DNA of 64,000 nucleotides from Pannonibacter sp051860505. GTDB lineage: Bacteria; Pseudomonadota; Alphaproteobacteria; Rhizobiales; Stappiaceae. Where the stretch lies: assembly GCF_051860505.1 (NCBI RefSeq), contig NZ_JBHYDX010000002.1:219109-283108 (forward strand), written 5' to 3'. Positions 1-8,400 of this stretch are shown here, one piece after another (the stretch's first letter is position 1; each line of letters begins with the position of its first letter). Below the pieces are notes generated by a model. It was not told the DNA's origin, ran no database searches, and was given only the letters and a program-made list of their open reading frames with translations. Made by a program: the position numbers and the translations under genes.

Positions 1-1
1 C

Positions 2-823
2 GCGGCGGCGAAGGCGCCGCTCGCCATGCCGAAGAATGCCGCCACCGGCCGCCAATATTCGGGGATCAACGTCCTGATCCTCTGGGGCGCGGTGATCGAA
101 CACGGCTTTCCCGGGCAGGGCTGGCTGACGTTTCGCCAAGCGCTGTCTCTCGGCGGCAATGTCAGGAAGGGCGAGCACGGCACCACCGTCGTCTACGCCG
201 ACCGCTTTGTGCCGGACGATGAGAAGAAGCGCGCGCGCCACGCTGGCGAGGAAGCCCAGGCGATCCCGTTCTTGAAGCGCTTCACGGTATTCAATGCGGC
301 GCAGTGCGACGGTCTTACAGAAGATATTTCCGCCGTCGCGCCGCCGTCTCTGCCGGGTTTGATCGAACCCAGGGTCGAAGCCCTGATAAAGGCGACCGGC
401 ATCGACCTCCGCATCGGCGGCAGCCGTGCCTTCTACGTCCCGGCCCACGATTATGTGCAGGTGCCGCCGCCACAAGCCTACTTTGAGCCGATCAACTGGC
501 ACCGGACGGCGCTACACGAACTTGGACATGCCAGTGGCCACCATTCGCGGCTCAATCGTGATCTGACCGGCTCCTTCGGCTCGAAGAAGTACGCCTTCGA
601 GGAGCTAATCGCCGAGATAAACGCTGCCTTCTGCTGCGCCTCTCTCGGCATCGCACCGACCGTGCGTCACGCCGATTATATCGGCTCCTGGCTGGAGGTG
701 CTGCGCGAGGACAACCGAGCGATCGTGCGCGCTGCCGCGCAGGCGAGCAAGGCTGCGGACTATCTCCTCGGTTTCTCGCCGGACCTCGTCGCCGCGGAAG
801 ACGATCAGCGGGAGGCAGCATGA
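2..823 (+). CDS. ArdC-like antirestriction protein / zincin-like metallopeptidase (5' end outside window)
   Basis: The reading frame is open from base 2, so the true start lies left of the window; the first in-frame ATG (26) is internal. The first visible residues (NAATGRQYSGINVLILW) match the end of the ssDNA-binding N-terminal domain of ArdC-type proteins. The C-terminal part carries a zincin motif (HELGH, encoded near 520-535) and a downstream acidic stretch (FEELIAEINAAF) typical of the metallopeptidase domain. ArdC proteins of conjugative elements bind incoming single-stranded DNA and protect it from host restriction. The stop overlaps the next ORF by ATGA, so the two are probably translationally coupled. 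Family assignment is firm; antirestriction activity here is inferred. Confidence 0.85.
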   Translation, partial: AAAKAPLAMPKNAATGRQYSGINVLILWGAVIEHGFPGQGWLTFRQALSLGGNVRKGEHGTTVVYADRFVPDDEKKRARHAGEEAQAIPFLKRFTVFNAAQCDGLTEDISAVAPPSLPGLIEPRVEALIKATGIDLRIGGSRAFYVPAHDYVQVPPPQAYFEPINWHRTALHELGHASGHHSRLNRDLTGSFGSKKYAFEELIAEINAAFCCASLGIAPTVRHADYIGSWLEVLREDNRAIVRAAAQASKAADYLLGFSPDLVAAEDDQREAA

Positions 824-1231
824 TGGCCGCTCGCCCGCCAGTTCAGCACCTCCTCAACAATGCGCTTGGCTTCGCCGCCGGAGCGCGCCACGCGACCTCG
901 ATGCCCGAACGTCTCGCCGGTCAAGTCGTGTTGCAATGCCTGGGCAACGCGATCGAGCTGTCCCTCAAATCGATCTTGCAGACGCACGGCTGGAGCGACG
1001 ATCGATGCCGGCGCGAGATTCGGCACGATCTGGTGAAAGCCTTGGCGGCGGCTCAGGATCTCGGCTTCCGGCCGAGCGATCCGGCGCTTGAGCCGTTCAT
1101 CGCCCTTTCACCGGAGCCACCGCATGGTCGTGCTCGCCGCTTGCACATCGCAGGCCGCTTTCTATGAACACGGGGTCGAAATGACCGAGCAGTTGCTCCG
1201 CGACATTGCCCTGTGGCTGCCGAGGGCATGA
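820..1231 (+). pseudogene. HEPN-like small protein with apparent +1 frameshift
   Basis: The ATG at 820 overlaps the ardC stop. The first frame runs to a stop at 1165-1167 (115 aa), but its last 20 residues are proline/arginine rich and unlike the rest. From about 1110 the next frame gives a better continuation (HRMVVLAACTSQAAFYEHG... LLRDIALWLPRA) ending at 1231. Dropping one base near 1111-1121 joins both parts into about 136 aa. The core (IELSLKSILQ... RREIRHDL) resembles HEPN helical domains, including an R-X4-6-H motif, but this is a weak motif-level match. It could be a sequencing error, a decayed gene or a programmed shift. Confidence 0.5.
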
Positions 1232-1312
1232 GAGGGAGAGGAGTGTGGGGATTTCGTGACGGGTTTGAGGTCGAGAGAGAGGCTCTCGGCGCCCGTCGCG
1301 GAGATTACCCCG
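1230..1312 (+). promoter_or_regulatory. Repeated leader motif, copy A (upstream of parB)
   Basis: This shares an ordered set of blocks with the leaders at 4129-4220 and 5307-5402: a purine run (gagagg/ggagagg), then GGGTTTGAG, then GTCGAGAGAG inside a potential stem, then the start codon. Copy A is the most diverged: GGGTTTGAG at 1260-1268 and GTCGAGAGAG at about 1270-1279, followed by GGCTCTCGG. It ends directly before the ATG at 1313, so it is probably a transcribed leader or operator shared by the three genes. Confidence 0.5.
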
Positions 1313-3451
1313 ATGGCCACCACCGTTCAGAAACTCACCCTGTCGTCCTCGCGCGACATCCCCTTCAACAAGCTGATCCTCAGCCAGTCCAATGTCCGCA
1401 AGGTCAAGGCCGGCGTGTCGATTGAGGAACTGTCGCAGGACATCGCCCGGCGCGGCCTGCTTCAAGGCCTCAATGTCCGGCCCATCGTCGATGCCGACGG
1501 CAATGAGACCGGCATGTTCGAAATCCCCGCAGGCGGGCGTCGTTACCGGGCGCTCGACCTGCTGGTGAAGGCCAAGCGTCTGGCGAAGACCGCGCTCGTG
1601 CCCTGTGTCGTGCGCGAAGCCGGCGCCGACATCCTCGCCGAGGACGATAGCCTGGCCGAGAACATCCAGCGCGCGCCGCTTCATCCCCTCGATCAGTACC
1701 GTGCGTTCCAGGATATGCGCCTCAAGGGCATGTCCGAGGAAGACATCGCCGCGGCCTTCTTCGTCTCGGTGAACGTGGTGAAGCAGCGCCTGCGTCTGGC
1801 ATCCGTCGCCCCCTCGCTGCTCGACCTCTACGCCGACGACGGCGTGACGCTGGAACAGCTCATGGCCTTCACCATCAAACCCGACCATGCCCGTCAGGAA
1901 CAGGTCTGGGACGCGATCAAGGATTCGTGGTCGAAGGAGCCCCACCAGATCCGACGCATGTTGACCGAGACCACGGTGCGCGCTTCCGACAAGCGGGCGC
2001 AGTTCGTCGGTCTCGCCGACTATGAGGCCGCCGGCGGCATCGTGCTGAACGACCTGTTCCAGTCCGACGATGGCGGCTGGCTGCAGGATGCCGGCCTGCT
2101 CGATCAGCTCACGGACGACAAGCTGAAGGCGGAAGCCGAGGCGATCGGCGCGGAAGGCTGGAAGTGGGTCGATGCCAGGATCGAGACGCCTTACGGCCAC
2201 GGTCATGGCCTGCGCCGGCTGATCGGCGCGACCACGCCCCTGACCGATGAGGAACAGGCGACGGTTGATGCCCTCACGGCGGAATACGAGGCGCTGGAAG
2301 CCGAATACGCCGAAGCCGAGGAATATCCCGACGAGGTGGACGAACGAGTCAGCGAGATCGAAACCGCGCTCGCCGCCTTCGAGGATCGACCCGTAACCTA
2401 CGATCCGGCCGAGATCGGTCGCGCGGGCGTGTTCGTCAGCATCAATCGTGAAGGCCGTCTGTGGGTGGATCGCGGCTATGTCCATCCCGAGGACGAAGCC
2501 CCGCTGGTCGTGGAGGACGGTGAGGACGATGGCGAAGGCGCCGCAACGGATGGGCCTGCCTCTTCGATCCCGGCCGTGCAGCGGGCGGTCATCACCGTCG
2601 GCGGTCAGGCGGCCGAACCGGAAGAAGAAGAGGAAGATAGCGCGATCAAGCCGCTGCCCGAACGGCTGGTCTCGGAACTGACGGCGCATCGGACGCTGGC
2701 GCTGCACGATGCGCTGGCGAACAACCCTCACGTCGCCATGACGGCGTTGCTGCATCGGTTGGTGATGGAGCGCTACCACTATTCCGCACCGAGCGGGTGC
2801 CTGGAAGTCACTGTTCGTCACCACTTCTTCTCGGCCCAGGGAACGGACCTGAAAGACAGCCCGTCCGCCAAGGCCATTACCGCGCGCTATGAGGACTGGA
2901 AGGCCGATCTTCCGACCGACGACAACGCCCTATGGGACTGGATCGCCGCACTCGACGACGCCAGCCGCATGGCCTTGCTCGCCCATTGCGTCGCCTATGG
3001 GATGAACGCCCTCTACGAGAAGCCGAATCCGTTCAGCGGCAGCGGCCTCTCGCAGCATGGGCTGGACCAGCGCCTGTCCCAGGCCGACCGGCTGGCGCGT
3101 GCCACGGGTCTCGACATGGTGGAGAACGCCGAATGGCGGCCGACGGTCGAGAACTATCTCGGCCGCGTCACCAAGTCCCGCATCCTCGAAGCCGTGCGTG
3201 AAGGCGCTGGCGAACGGGCGGCCTCGCTCATCGAGCATCTGAAGAAGGGCGACATGGCCAAGGAGGCCGAACGCCTGCTGGCCGATACCGGCTGGTTGCC
3301 CGAGCCGCTGCGTCTGTTCGAGCCGGGTCAGGCCACGGACGATGCGGGCGCGCAGGGCTACATTGAGGCGCTGCCGGACTTCCTCGCCGATGACGACGAG
3401 GAAGAAATCCATGCCGAGGTTGATGCGGCCCATCTGATCGCCGCCGAATAA
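1313..3451 (+). CDS. ParB/Srx-fold protein, large ICE-type (712 aa)
   Basis: The N-terminal third is a ParB/Spo0J-type domain: IPFNKLILSQSNVRK, then GGRRYRAL (about residues 73-80, the CTP/phosphate-binding box), SLAENIQR, and a helix-turn-helix (MSEEDIAAAFFVSVNVVKQRLRL). The remaining 450 residues have acidic linkers and no domain I can name. It is much longer than partition ParB (about 300 aa), as is usual for the parB-like gene of Tn4371-type ICEs. The frame is open upstream to 1256, but the ATG at 1313 lies just after the conserved leader and begins the recognisable sequence. It probably acts as a DNA-binding regulator or stability factor. A separate ParA gene lies 14 kb downstream. Confidence 0.85.
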   Translation: MATTVQKLTLSSSRDIPFNKLILSQSNVRKVKAGVSIEELSQDIARRGLLQGLNVRPIVDADGNETGMFEIPAGGRRYRALDLLVKAKRLAKTALVPCVVREAGADILAEDDSLAENIQRAPLHPLDQYRAFQDMRLKGMSEEDIAAAFFVSVNVVKQRLRLASVAPSLLDLYADDGVTLEQLMAFTIKPDHARQEQVWDAIKDSWSKEPHQIRRMLTETTVRASDKRAQFVGLADYEAAGGIVLNDLFQSDDGGWLQDAGLLDQLTDDKLKAEAEAIGAEGWKWVDARIETPYGHGHGLRRLIGATTPLTDEEQATVDALTAEYEALEAEYAEAEEYPDEVDERVSEIETALAAFEDRPVTYDPAEIGRAGVFVSINREGRLWVDRGYVHPEDEAPLVVEDGEDDGEGAATDGPASSIPAVQRAVITVGGQAAEPEEEEEDSAIKPLPERLVSELTAHRTLALHDALANNPHVAMTALLHRLVMERYHYSAPSGCLEVTVRHHFFSAQGTDLKDSPSAKAITARYEDWKADLPTDDNALWDWIAALDDASRMALLAHCVAYGMNALYEKPNPFSGSGLSQHGLDQRLSQADRLARATGLDMVENAEWRPTVENYLGRVTKSRILEAVREGAGERAASLIEHLKKGDMAKEAERLLADTGWLPEPLRLFEPGQATDDAGAQGYIEALPDFLADDDEEEIHAEVDAAHLIAAE

Positions 3452-3460
3452 TCCTCACCG

Positions 3461-3490
3461 ACGGGGCGGTTCCGGTCGCCCCGTTTCTTT
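3461..3490 (+). terminator. Rho-independent terminator after parB
   Basis: A perfect 8-bp stem ACGGGGCG / CGCCCCGT (3461-3468 and 3477-3484) with an 8-nt loop is followed by TTCTTT. It starts 10 nt after the parB stop codon. Confidence 0.75.
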
Positions 3491-3508
3491 CCGCACCTTC
3501 GATCCATC

Positions 3509-3539
3509 AGGCCCGGCATCCGTCGGGCCTTTCTCGTTT
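3509..3539 (+). terminator. Second tandem terminator-like hairpin
   Basis: The stem AGGCCCG / CGGGCCT (3509-3515 and 3524-3530) is followed by TTCTCGTTT. It lies between the parB terminator and the next gene (3556), so it could equally be a leader attenuator for that gene. Confidence 0.55.
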
Positions 3540-3555
3540 CACTGAGACCTCTTTC

Positions 3556-4032
3556 ATGTCCGCACATATCATCCACGACACCGCGCCGCTCGGGGCATTG
3601 ATCCGCTACACCGACCACGCCCCGAAGCCACCGGCCCGCTTTACGAAGAAGCTCGCGGCCTGGGAGCGCCGCAATGGCGTCGGCCGGCTGGTGAGGAAGG
3701 AACCGGCGCGCGAGCGCCCGACCTATTCCTCTCCGGCGTCCATCACCCTGCATGAAGGCAATTTCTCCAGCCGCAGCGTGATCCTCGTGACCATCATGCG
3801 CACCCATTCGCTCGATAGCGATCTGACCTTCGAGATCGCCGAGCGTCCCGCCATCGGCATGGTGCGCGTGCTTCAGGATTTCGGGGGAAACAGCGAGCTG
3901 CTGCACCTTGCCGAAAGCCGTGAGGCCGCCGAGCTGTGGCTGGCCGGGAACAGACACGGCAATGCCCGTCTGGAGGACGTCAGCGCCGATGAGGTCGGTG
4001 CCGATGTCGTTGAAGGCCGGATTGCCGCCTGA
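3556..4032 (+). CDS. Conserved ICE hypothetical protein (158 aa)
   Basis: I do not recognise a named domain. The protein begins MSAHIIHDTAPLGALIRYTDHAPKPP, has a basic segment (FTKKLAAWERRN... LVRKEPARERP) and then an alternating hydrophobic/polar region ending in an acidic tail. There is no signal peptide or membrane segment. It sits alone between terminators (3461-3539 upstream, 4058-4091 downstream), so it is probably its own transcription unit. Codon use matches the neighbours and it is clearly coding. The position between parB and the repeated-leader genes suggests a backbone accessory role. Function unknown. Confidence 0.7.
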   Translation: MSAHIIHDTAPLGALIRYTDHAPKPPARFTKKLAAWERRNGVGRLVRKEPARERPTYSSPASITLHEGNFSSRSVILVTIMRTHSLDSDLTFEIAERPAIGMVRVLQDFGGNSELLHLAESREAAELWLAGNRHGNARLEDVSADEVGADVVEGRIAA

Positions 4033-4057
4033 CCACCCCCATAATCACCTCAATCTG

Positions 4058-4091
4058 GCCCGACCTCCCCGCAGGAGTGTCGGGCTTTTTT
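4058..4091 (+). terminator. Rho-independent terminator
   Basis: The stem GCCCGAC / GTCGGGC (4058-4064 and 4079-4085) with a 14-nt loop is followed by six T residues (4086-4091). It closes the 3556-4032 gene. Confidence 0.85.
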
Positions 4092-4128
4092 GTTCCGGGA
4101 GGTCCGGGGCAGCGGCCGCAGCACCTTG

Positions 4129-4220
4129 AGAGGAAGAGGAAGGCCGGGGCGGGTTTGAGCCGGTTGGAGTCGAGAGAGCACTCCCGGTTCGGCCCGTTCC
4201 TGCTCTCCGAAAGCCTCCTC
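4129..4220 (+). promoter_or_regulatory. Repeated leader motif, copy B
   Basis: The purine block GAGAGGAAGAGGAAGGCCGG is followed by CGGGTTTGAGCC, then GGAGTCGAGAGAGCACTCC (a 5-bp stem GGAGT/ACTCC with CGAGAGAG in the loop), then CCGTTCCTGCTCTCC and CCTC directly before the ATG at 4221. The order of blocks matches copy C at 5307-5402 almost throughout. It may be a structured RNA leader or a DNA-binding site for an ICE regulator. Confidence 0.6.
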
Positions 4221-4637
4221 ATGGCCGACTACTTCACCCACTTTTCGTGCCTGCTCGATGTCGGTACGCCCGACAACGCCGCCCGCGCACTCGATCTCTA
4301 CAACACCCTGTCCGAGGAAGGCGCGTCGGAAGACCCGCCCTCAGATGGTTTCCTGCTGTCGATCCAGCCCGAGCATGGTGGCACGCAGCTCTGGCTGCGC
4401 GATGACGTTACCGGCGATCCCGAGCGCCTGATCCAGTTCGTCAAAATCTGTGCTGCCGAATTCAGTCTGACTGGCCGCTGGGGCTTCCAATACGCCAACA
4501 CCTGCTCGAAGGCGCGCGTCAACGCCTTCGGCGGAGGTGCGCACGCTCTCGACCTCGCCACCGGCGAGACCATCGCCTGGACCTATACCGATGGCTGGCT
4601 TGCCGAGATCCTCGATGGAGGTGATCCCGATGCCTGA
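4221..4637 (+). CDS. Conserved ICE hypothetical protein (138 aa)
   Basis: The frame is open back to 4077, but that stretch is the terminator and the leader; the ATG at 4221 directly after the leader is the credible start. The protein (MADYFTHFSCLLDVGTPDNAARALDLYNTLSEEG...) is soluble and acidic and has no motif I can assign. The segment WGFQYANTCSKARVNAFGGGAHALDLATGE is well ordered. The stop at 4637 overlaps the next start at 4630, so the two genes are coupled and may act together. Confidence 0.75.
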   Translation: MADYFTHFSCLLDVGTPDNAARALDLYNTLSEEGASEDPPSDGFLLSIQPEHGGTQLWLRDDVTGDPERLIQFVKICAAEFSLTGRWGFQYANTCSKARVNAFGGGAHALDLATGETIAWTYTDGWLAEILDGGDPDA

Positions 4638-5274
4638 GATCATCGAAACGACCGTCTATCGCCTGAATGAGCTGTCCGACTCGGCAAAGGACAGCGCTCG
4701 CGCATGGTATTGCGAAAGCGCAACCGACGTCGACTGGCACGAGTTCGTCTATGAGGATTTCGAGACGATCTGCGAAACCCTCGGCGTTCGCCTCAAGACC
4801 AGGCCGGATCGCCTTTACGGCGGCGGGACACTCCAGAAGCCAAGCATCTGGTTCCGAGGCTTCTGGAGCCAAGGCGATGGCGCCTGCTTCGAGGCCTTCT
4901 ATTCCTATGAGAAGGATGCGCCCCGCAAGATCAAGGCGCACGCGCCGCAGGATGCCGAGCTTCATCGGATCGCCGATACCTTGCAGGCGATCCAGCGGCG
5001 AAATTTCTACCAGCTTCACGGCGAGACCAGCCATCGCGGTCATTATTACCACGAATACTGCATGTCGATCTCAGTCGAGCGCGACAGTCTGACCTGGCAG
5101 GACATGACCGAAGATGCCGAGGAGGCCGTGATCGAGGCGCTACGCGATCTGGCCCGCTGGCTCTACCGCCAGCTCGAACGTGAATACGAACACCAGACTT
5201 CGGATGCCGTCGTCGACGAGACCATCGTCGCGAACGACTACACCTTCACGGCGTCGGGCCGACGTGTTGGCTGA
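4630..5274 (+). CDS. Conserved protein with GFWSQGDGA motif (214 aa), antitoxin-annotated family
   Basis: The start at 4630 is supported by GGAGGT 9 bases upstream; the frame is open further back but inside the previous gene. The protein begins MPEIIETTVYRLNELSDSAK. It has the motif WFRGFWSQGDGACFEA (about residues 74-89) and SHRGHYYHEYCMSIS (about residues 134-148). From memory, homologues in phages and ICEs are often annotated as antitoxins of a stability system, without a demonstrated toxin that I know of. If it is one half of a pair, the coupled 4221-4637 product is the only adjacent partner. Function unproven. Confidence 0.7.
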   Translation: MPEIIETTVYRLNELSDSAKDSARAWYCESATDVDWHEFVYEDFETICETLGVRLKTRPDRLYGGGTLQKPSIWFRGFWSQGDGACFEAFYSYEKDAPRKIKAHAPQDAELHRIADTLQAIQRRNFYQLHGETSHRGHYYHEYCMSISVERDSLTWQDMTEDAEEAVIEALRDLARWLYRQLEREYEHQTSDAVVDETIVANDYTFTASGRRVG

Positions 5275-5306
5275 ACGCCGGGACGTCATCGTGAACAACC
5301 CGCATC

Positions 5307-5402
5307 GAGAGGAAGAGGAAGGCCGGGAGGGGTTTGAGCCAGTGCGGTCGAGAGAGAGCGCTGCGCGGCTCGATCCGTTCCCGCTCTCCCGAGGTTCCTC
5401 CC
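5307..5402 (+). promoter_or_regulatory. Repeated leader motif, copy C
   Basis: It carries the blocks GAGAGGAAGAGGAAGGCCGG, GGGTTTGAGCC, GTCGAGAGAG, CCGTTCCCGCTCTCC and CCTCCC directly before the ATG at 5403. The stem flanking the GTCGAGAGAG loop (GTGCG... GCGC) differs in sequence from copy B (GGAGT... ACTCC), which is the pattern expected if pairing rather than sequence is conserved. Three examples are too few to prove this. Confidence 0.6.
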
Positions 5403-8400
5403 ATGACATATGCTTCCGCCGCGACCCTTCCGGCTGCGCCGATTTCTGCCGCAGTCGATACGGCCGTCGCTGTTCACCAGGCAGCACTTCTGCTTCTTCC
5501 TCATCTCGAACGCGGCCAGCGCATTGATGCCGCCACTCTGCGCGGCGCGATGGAAACCGCCTTTGGCGCGTCCGACGCCACGGGCGCGTGGGACTGGAAG
5601 ACCGCCTATGAAGCCTGCGAGGCGGCAACCGTGCTGTTCCTGCGCAGATACGGCAAAGCGCTTTTCCGTAAAGCCGGGTCTCAGGCGGCCAGCCTGCCCC
5701 TGTTAGCGAAGATCGCCGGATTTCTGCCCACCCACACGCGCCGTTCGGAAGAGAGCCAGGCCTTCCAGCAGTTCTCGACGCCGATCCCGCTCGGGCTGAT
5801 CGCCGCGACGGCCGCCGCCATCACCGCCGCCGACCGCGTTCTGGAACCTTCGGCTGGAACCGGCCTCCTCGCCATCCTGGCCGAGATCGCCGGAGGTTCG
5901 CTCATGCTGAACGAGTTGGCGGAGACTCGCGCCGATCTGCTGTCCCACCTCTTTCCAGCCATTTCCGTCACCCGCTTCGACGCGGCCCAGATTCACGATC
6001 ACCTCGCGCCTGGCACCGTGCCGACCGTGGTGCTGATGAACCCGCCATTCTCGGTCATGGCGAATGTTTCCGGCCGGATGGCCGACGCCGCCTATCGCCA
6101 TGTCGCCTCGGCGCTGGCGCGTCTGGCCGATGGCGGGCGGCTGGTGACGATCACCGGATCGAGCTTCGCACCCGATATGCCGGCCTGGCGGGACGCTTTT
6201 ATCCGGCTTCAGGAACACGGCCGCGTGGTGTTTACGGCGTCCATCGACGGTTCGGTCTATGCCAAACATGGCACGACCATCGACACCCGACTGACCGTCA
6301 TCGACAAGCTGCCCGCCGATGATCCGTCGGCGTTTCCGGCATCGCCGGGGATTGCACCCGATGTCGCCACGCTGATCGGCTGGATCGGCGCGCATGTTCC
6401 AGCACGGATGCCGGTCGATCCTGCGATCTCGGTTCCCGTCACTGCACCGTCCGCAGTACCGCGCATCGTTCGCGGCTACCTCGCCCACGCCGCCGCATCC
6501 TCCCCCGTCCGCACCGCCACGGAACTCGAGGGTGTGGAACTCGCCTATGAGACCGTGGACTGGACGCCTGCCGAGAACGGCCGGATCACCGATGCGATCT
6601 ATGAAGAATACGGATTGCAGGCGATCCGTATTCCCGGCTCTGCGGCCCATCCAACGAAACTGGTGCAATCGGCCGCCATGGCTAGCGTCGCACCGCCGAA
6701 GCCGAGCTACCGGCCGCAGTTGCCTGCCAACGTCGTCACCGACGGCCTGCTGTCCGACGCGCAGTTGGAAACCGTCATCTATGCCGGAGATGCCCATTCG
6801 GACTTCCTTGCCGGATCATGGACGCTGGACGAGACCTTCGATGTCGTCTCGGCTGCACCTGATGATGCGCCGAACGCCGTCCGCTTCCGTCGCGGCTTCA
6901 TGCTCGGAGACGGCACCGGCGCTGGCAAAGGCCGCCAGTCAGCCGGGATCATCCTCGACAACTGGATGCAGGGTCGGCGCAAGGCCGTCTGGATCTCCAA
7001 ATCCGACAAGTTACTCGAAGACGCGCAGCGCGACTGGTCGGCGCTCGGCATGGAGCGGCTGCTGGTCACGCCGCTGTCGCGTTTCCCGCAGGGCAAGGAC
7101 ATTCGCCTCCCTGAAGGCGTCCTGTTCACCACCTATTCCACGCTCCGGTCCGATGAGCGCGGCGAGAAGGTTTCCCGCGTCAGGCAGATCGTCGAATGGT
7201 TGGGCTCCGACTTCGATGGAGTGATCATCTTCGACGAAAGCCATGCCATGCAGAACGCCGCCGGCGGCAAAGGGGAACGCGGCGATGTTGCCGCCTCGCA
7301 GCAAGGTCGCGCCGGCCTGCGGCTCCAACACGCCCTGCCGAACGCCCGGGTCGTCTATGTCTCGGCCACAGGCGCGACCACAGTTCACAACCTCGCCTAC
7401 GCCCAGCGGCTCGGCCTCTGGGGCGGTGAGGATTTCCCGTTCTCGACGCGCGCAGAATTCGTCGAGGCCATCGAAGCGGGTGGCGTCGCAGCGATGGAGG
7501 TGCTGGCCCGCGATCTTCGGGCGCTCGGGCTCTATACAGCGCGGTCGCTCTCCTATGATGGCGTCGAATACGAACTGGTCGAACACCAACTCACGCCGGA
7601 ACAGACCCGCATCTATGACGCCTATGCCGGGGCGTTTTCGGTCATCCATAACAATCTCGACGCCGCGTTTCAGGCCGCCAACATCACCGGCGGCGGCGAT
7701 GGCGGCTCCGCCACGCTGAACCGGCAGGCCAAGGCCGCCGCGCGTTCCGCCTTCGAGTCAGCCAAGCAGCGCTTCTTCGGTCATCTGCTCACCAGCATGA
7801 AAACCCCGACCCTGATCGCCGCCATCGACCGCGATCTGGCAGACGGCCATGCCGCCGTGATCCAGATCGTTTCCACCGGCGAGGCGCTGATGGAACGCCG
7901 GCTGGCCGAGCTTCCCGCCGAGGAATGGAACGACGTCCGCGTCGATATCACCCCCAGGGAATACGTCCTGGACTACCTCGCCCATTCCTTCCCGGTGCAG
8001 CTCTACGAGCCGTTCACCGACGACGAGGGCAATCTCTCGTCGCGTCCCGTCTATCGTGACGGCCAGCCGGTCGAAAGCCGCGAGGCCGTCGCGCGCCGCG
8101 ACCGGCTGATCGAGAAACTCGCCTCGCTGCCTCCCGTTCCGGGCGCGCTCGACCAGATCGTCCAGCGCTTCGGGACGGACGTGGTGGCCGAGGTGACGGG
8201 GCGTAGCCGAAGGATCGTGAGGAAGATCAGCCCCGGTGGCATCGACCGGCTGGTTGTCGAGAACCGCTCCGGATCGGCCAATCTCGCGGAAACGGCCGCC
8301 TTCATGGACGACATGAAGCGCGTGCTGATCTTCTCTGACGCAGGCGGCACCGGCCGCAGCTATCACGCCGATCTCAACGCGAAGAACCAGCGGCTGCGCG

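Noticed and set aside
1097..2824. 575-aa minus-strand frame opposite parB
   Set aside because: Antisense shadow in GC-rich DNA; the + strand encodes clear ParB motifs and the minus product is His/Gln/Arg rich without domains.
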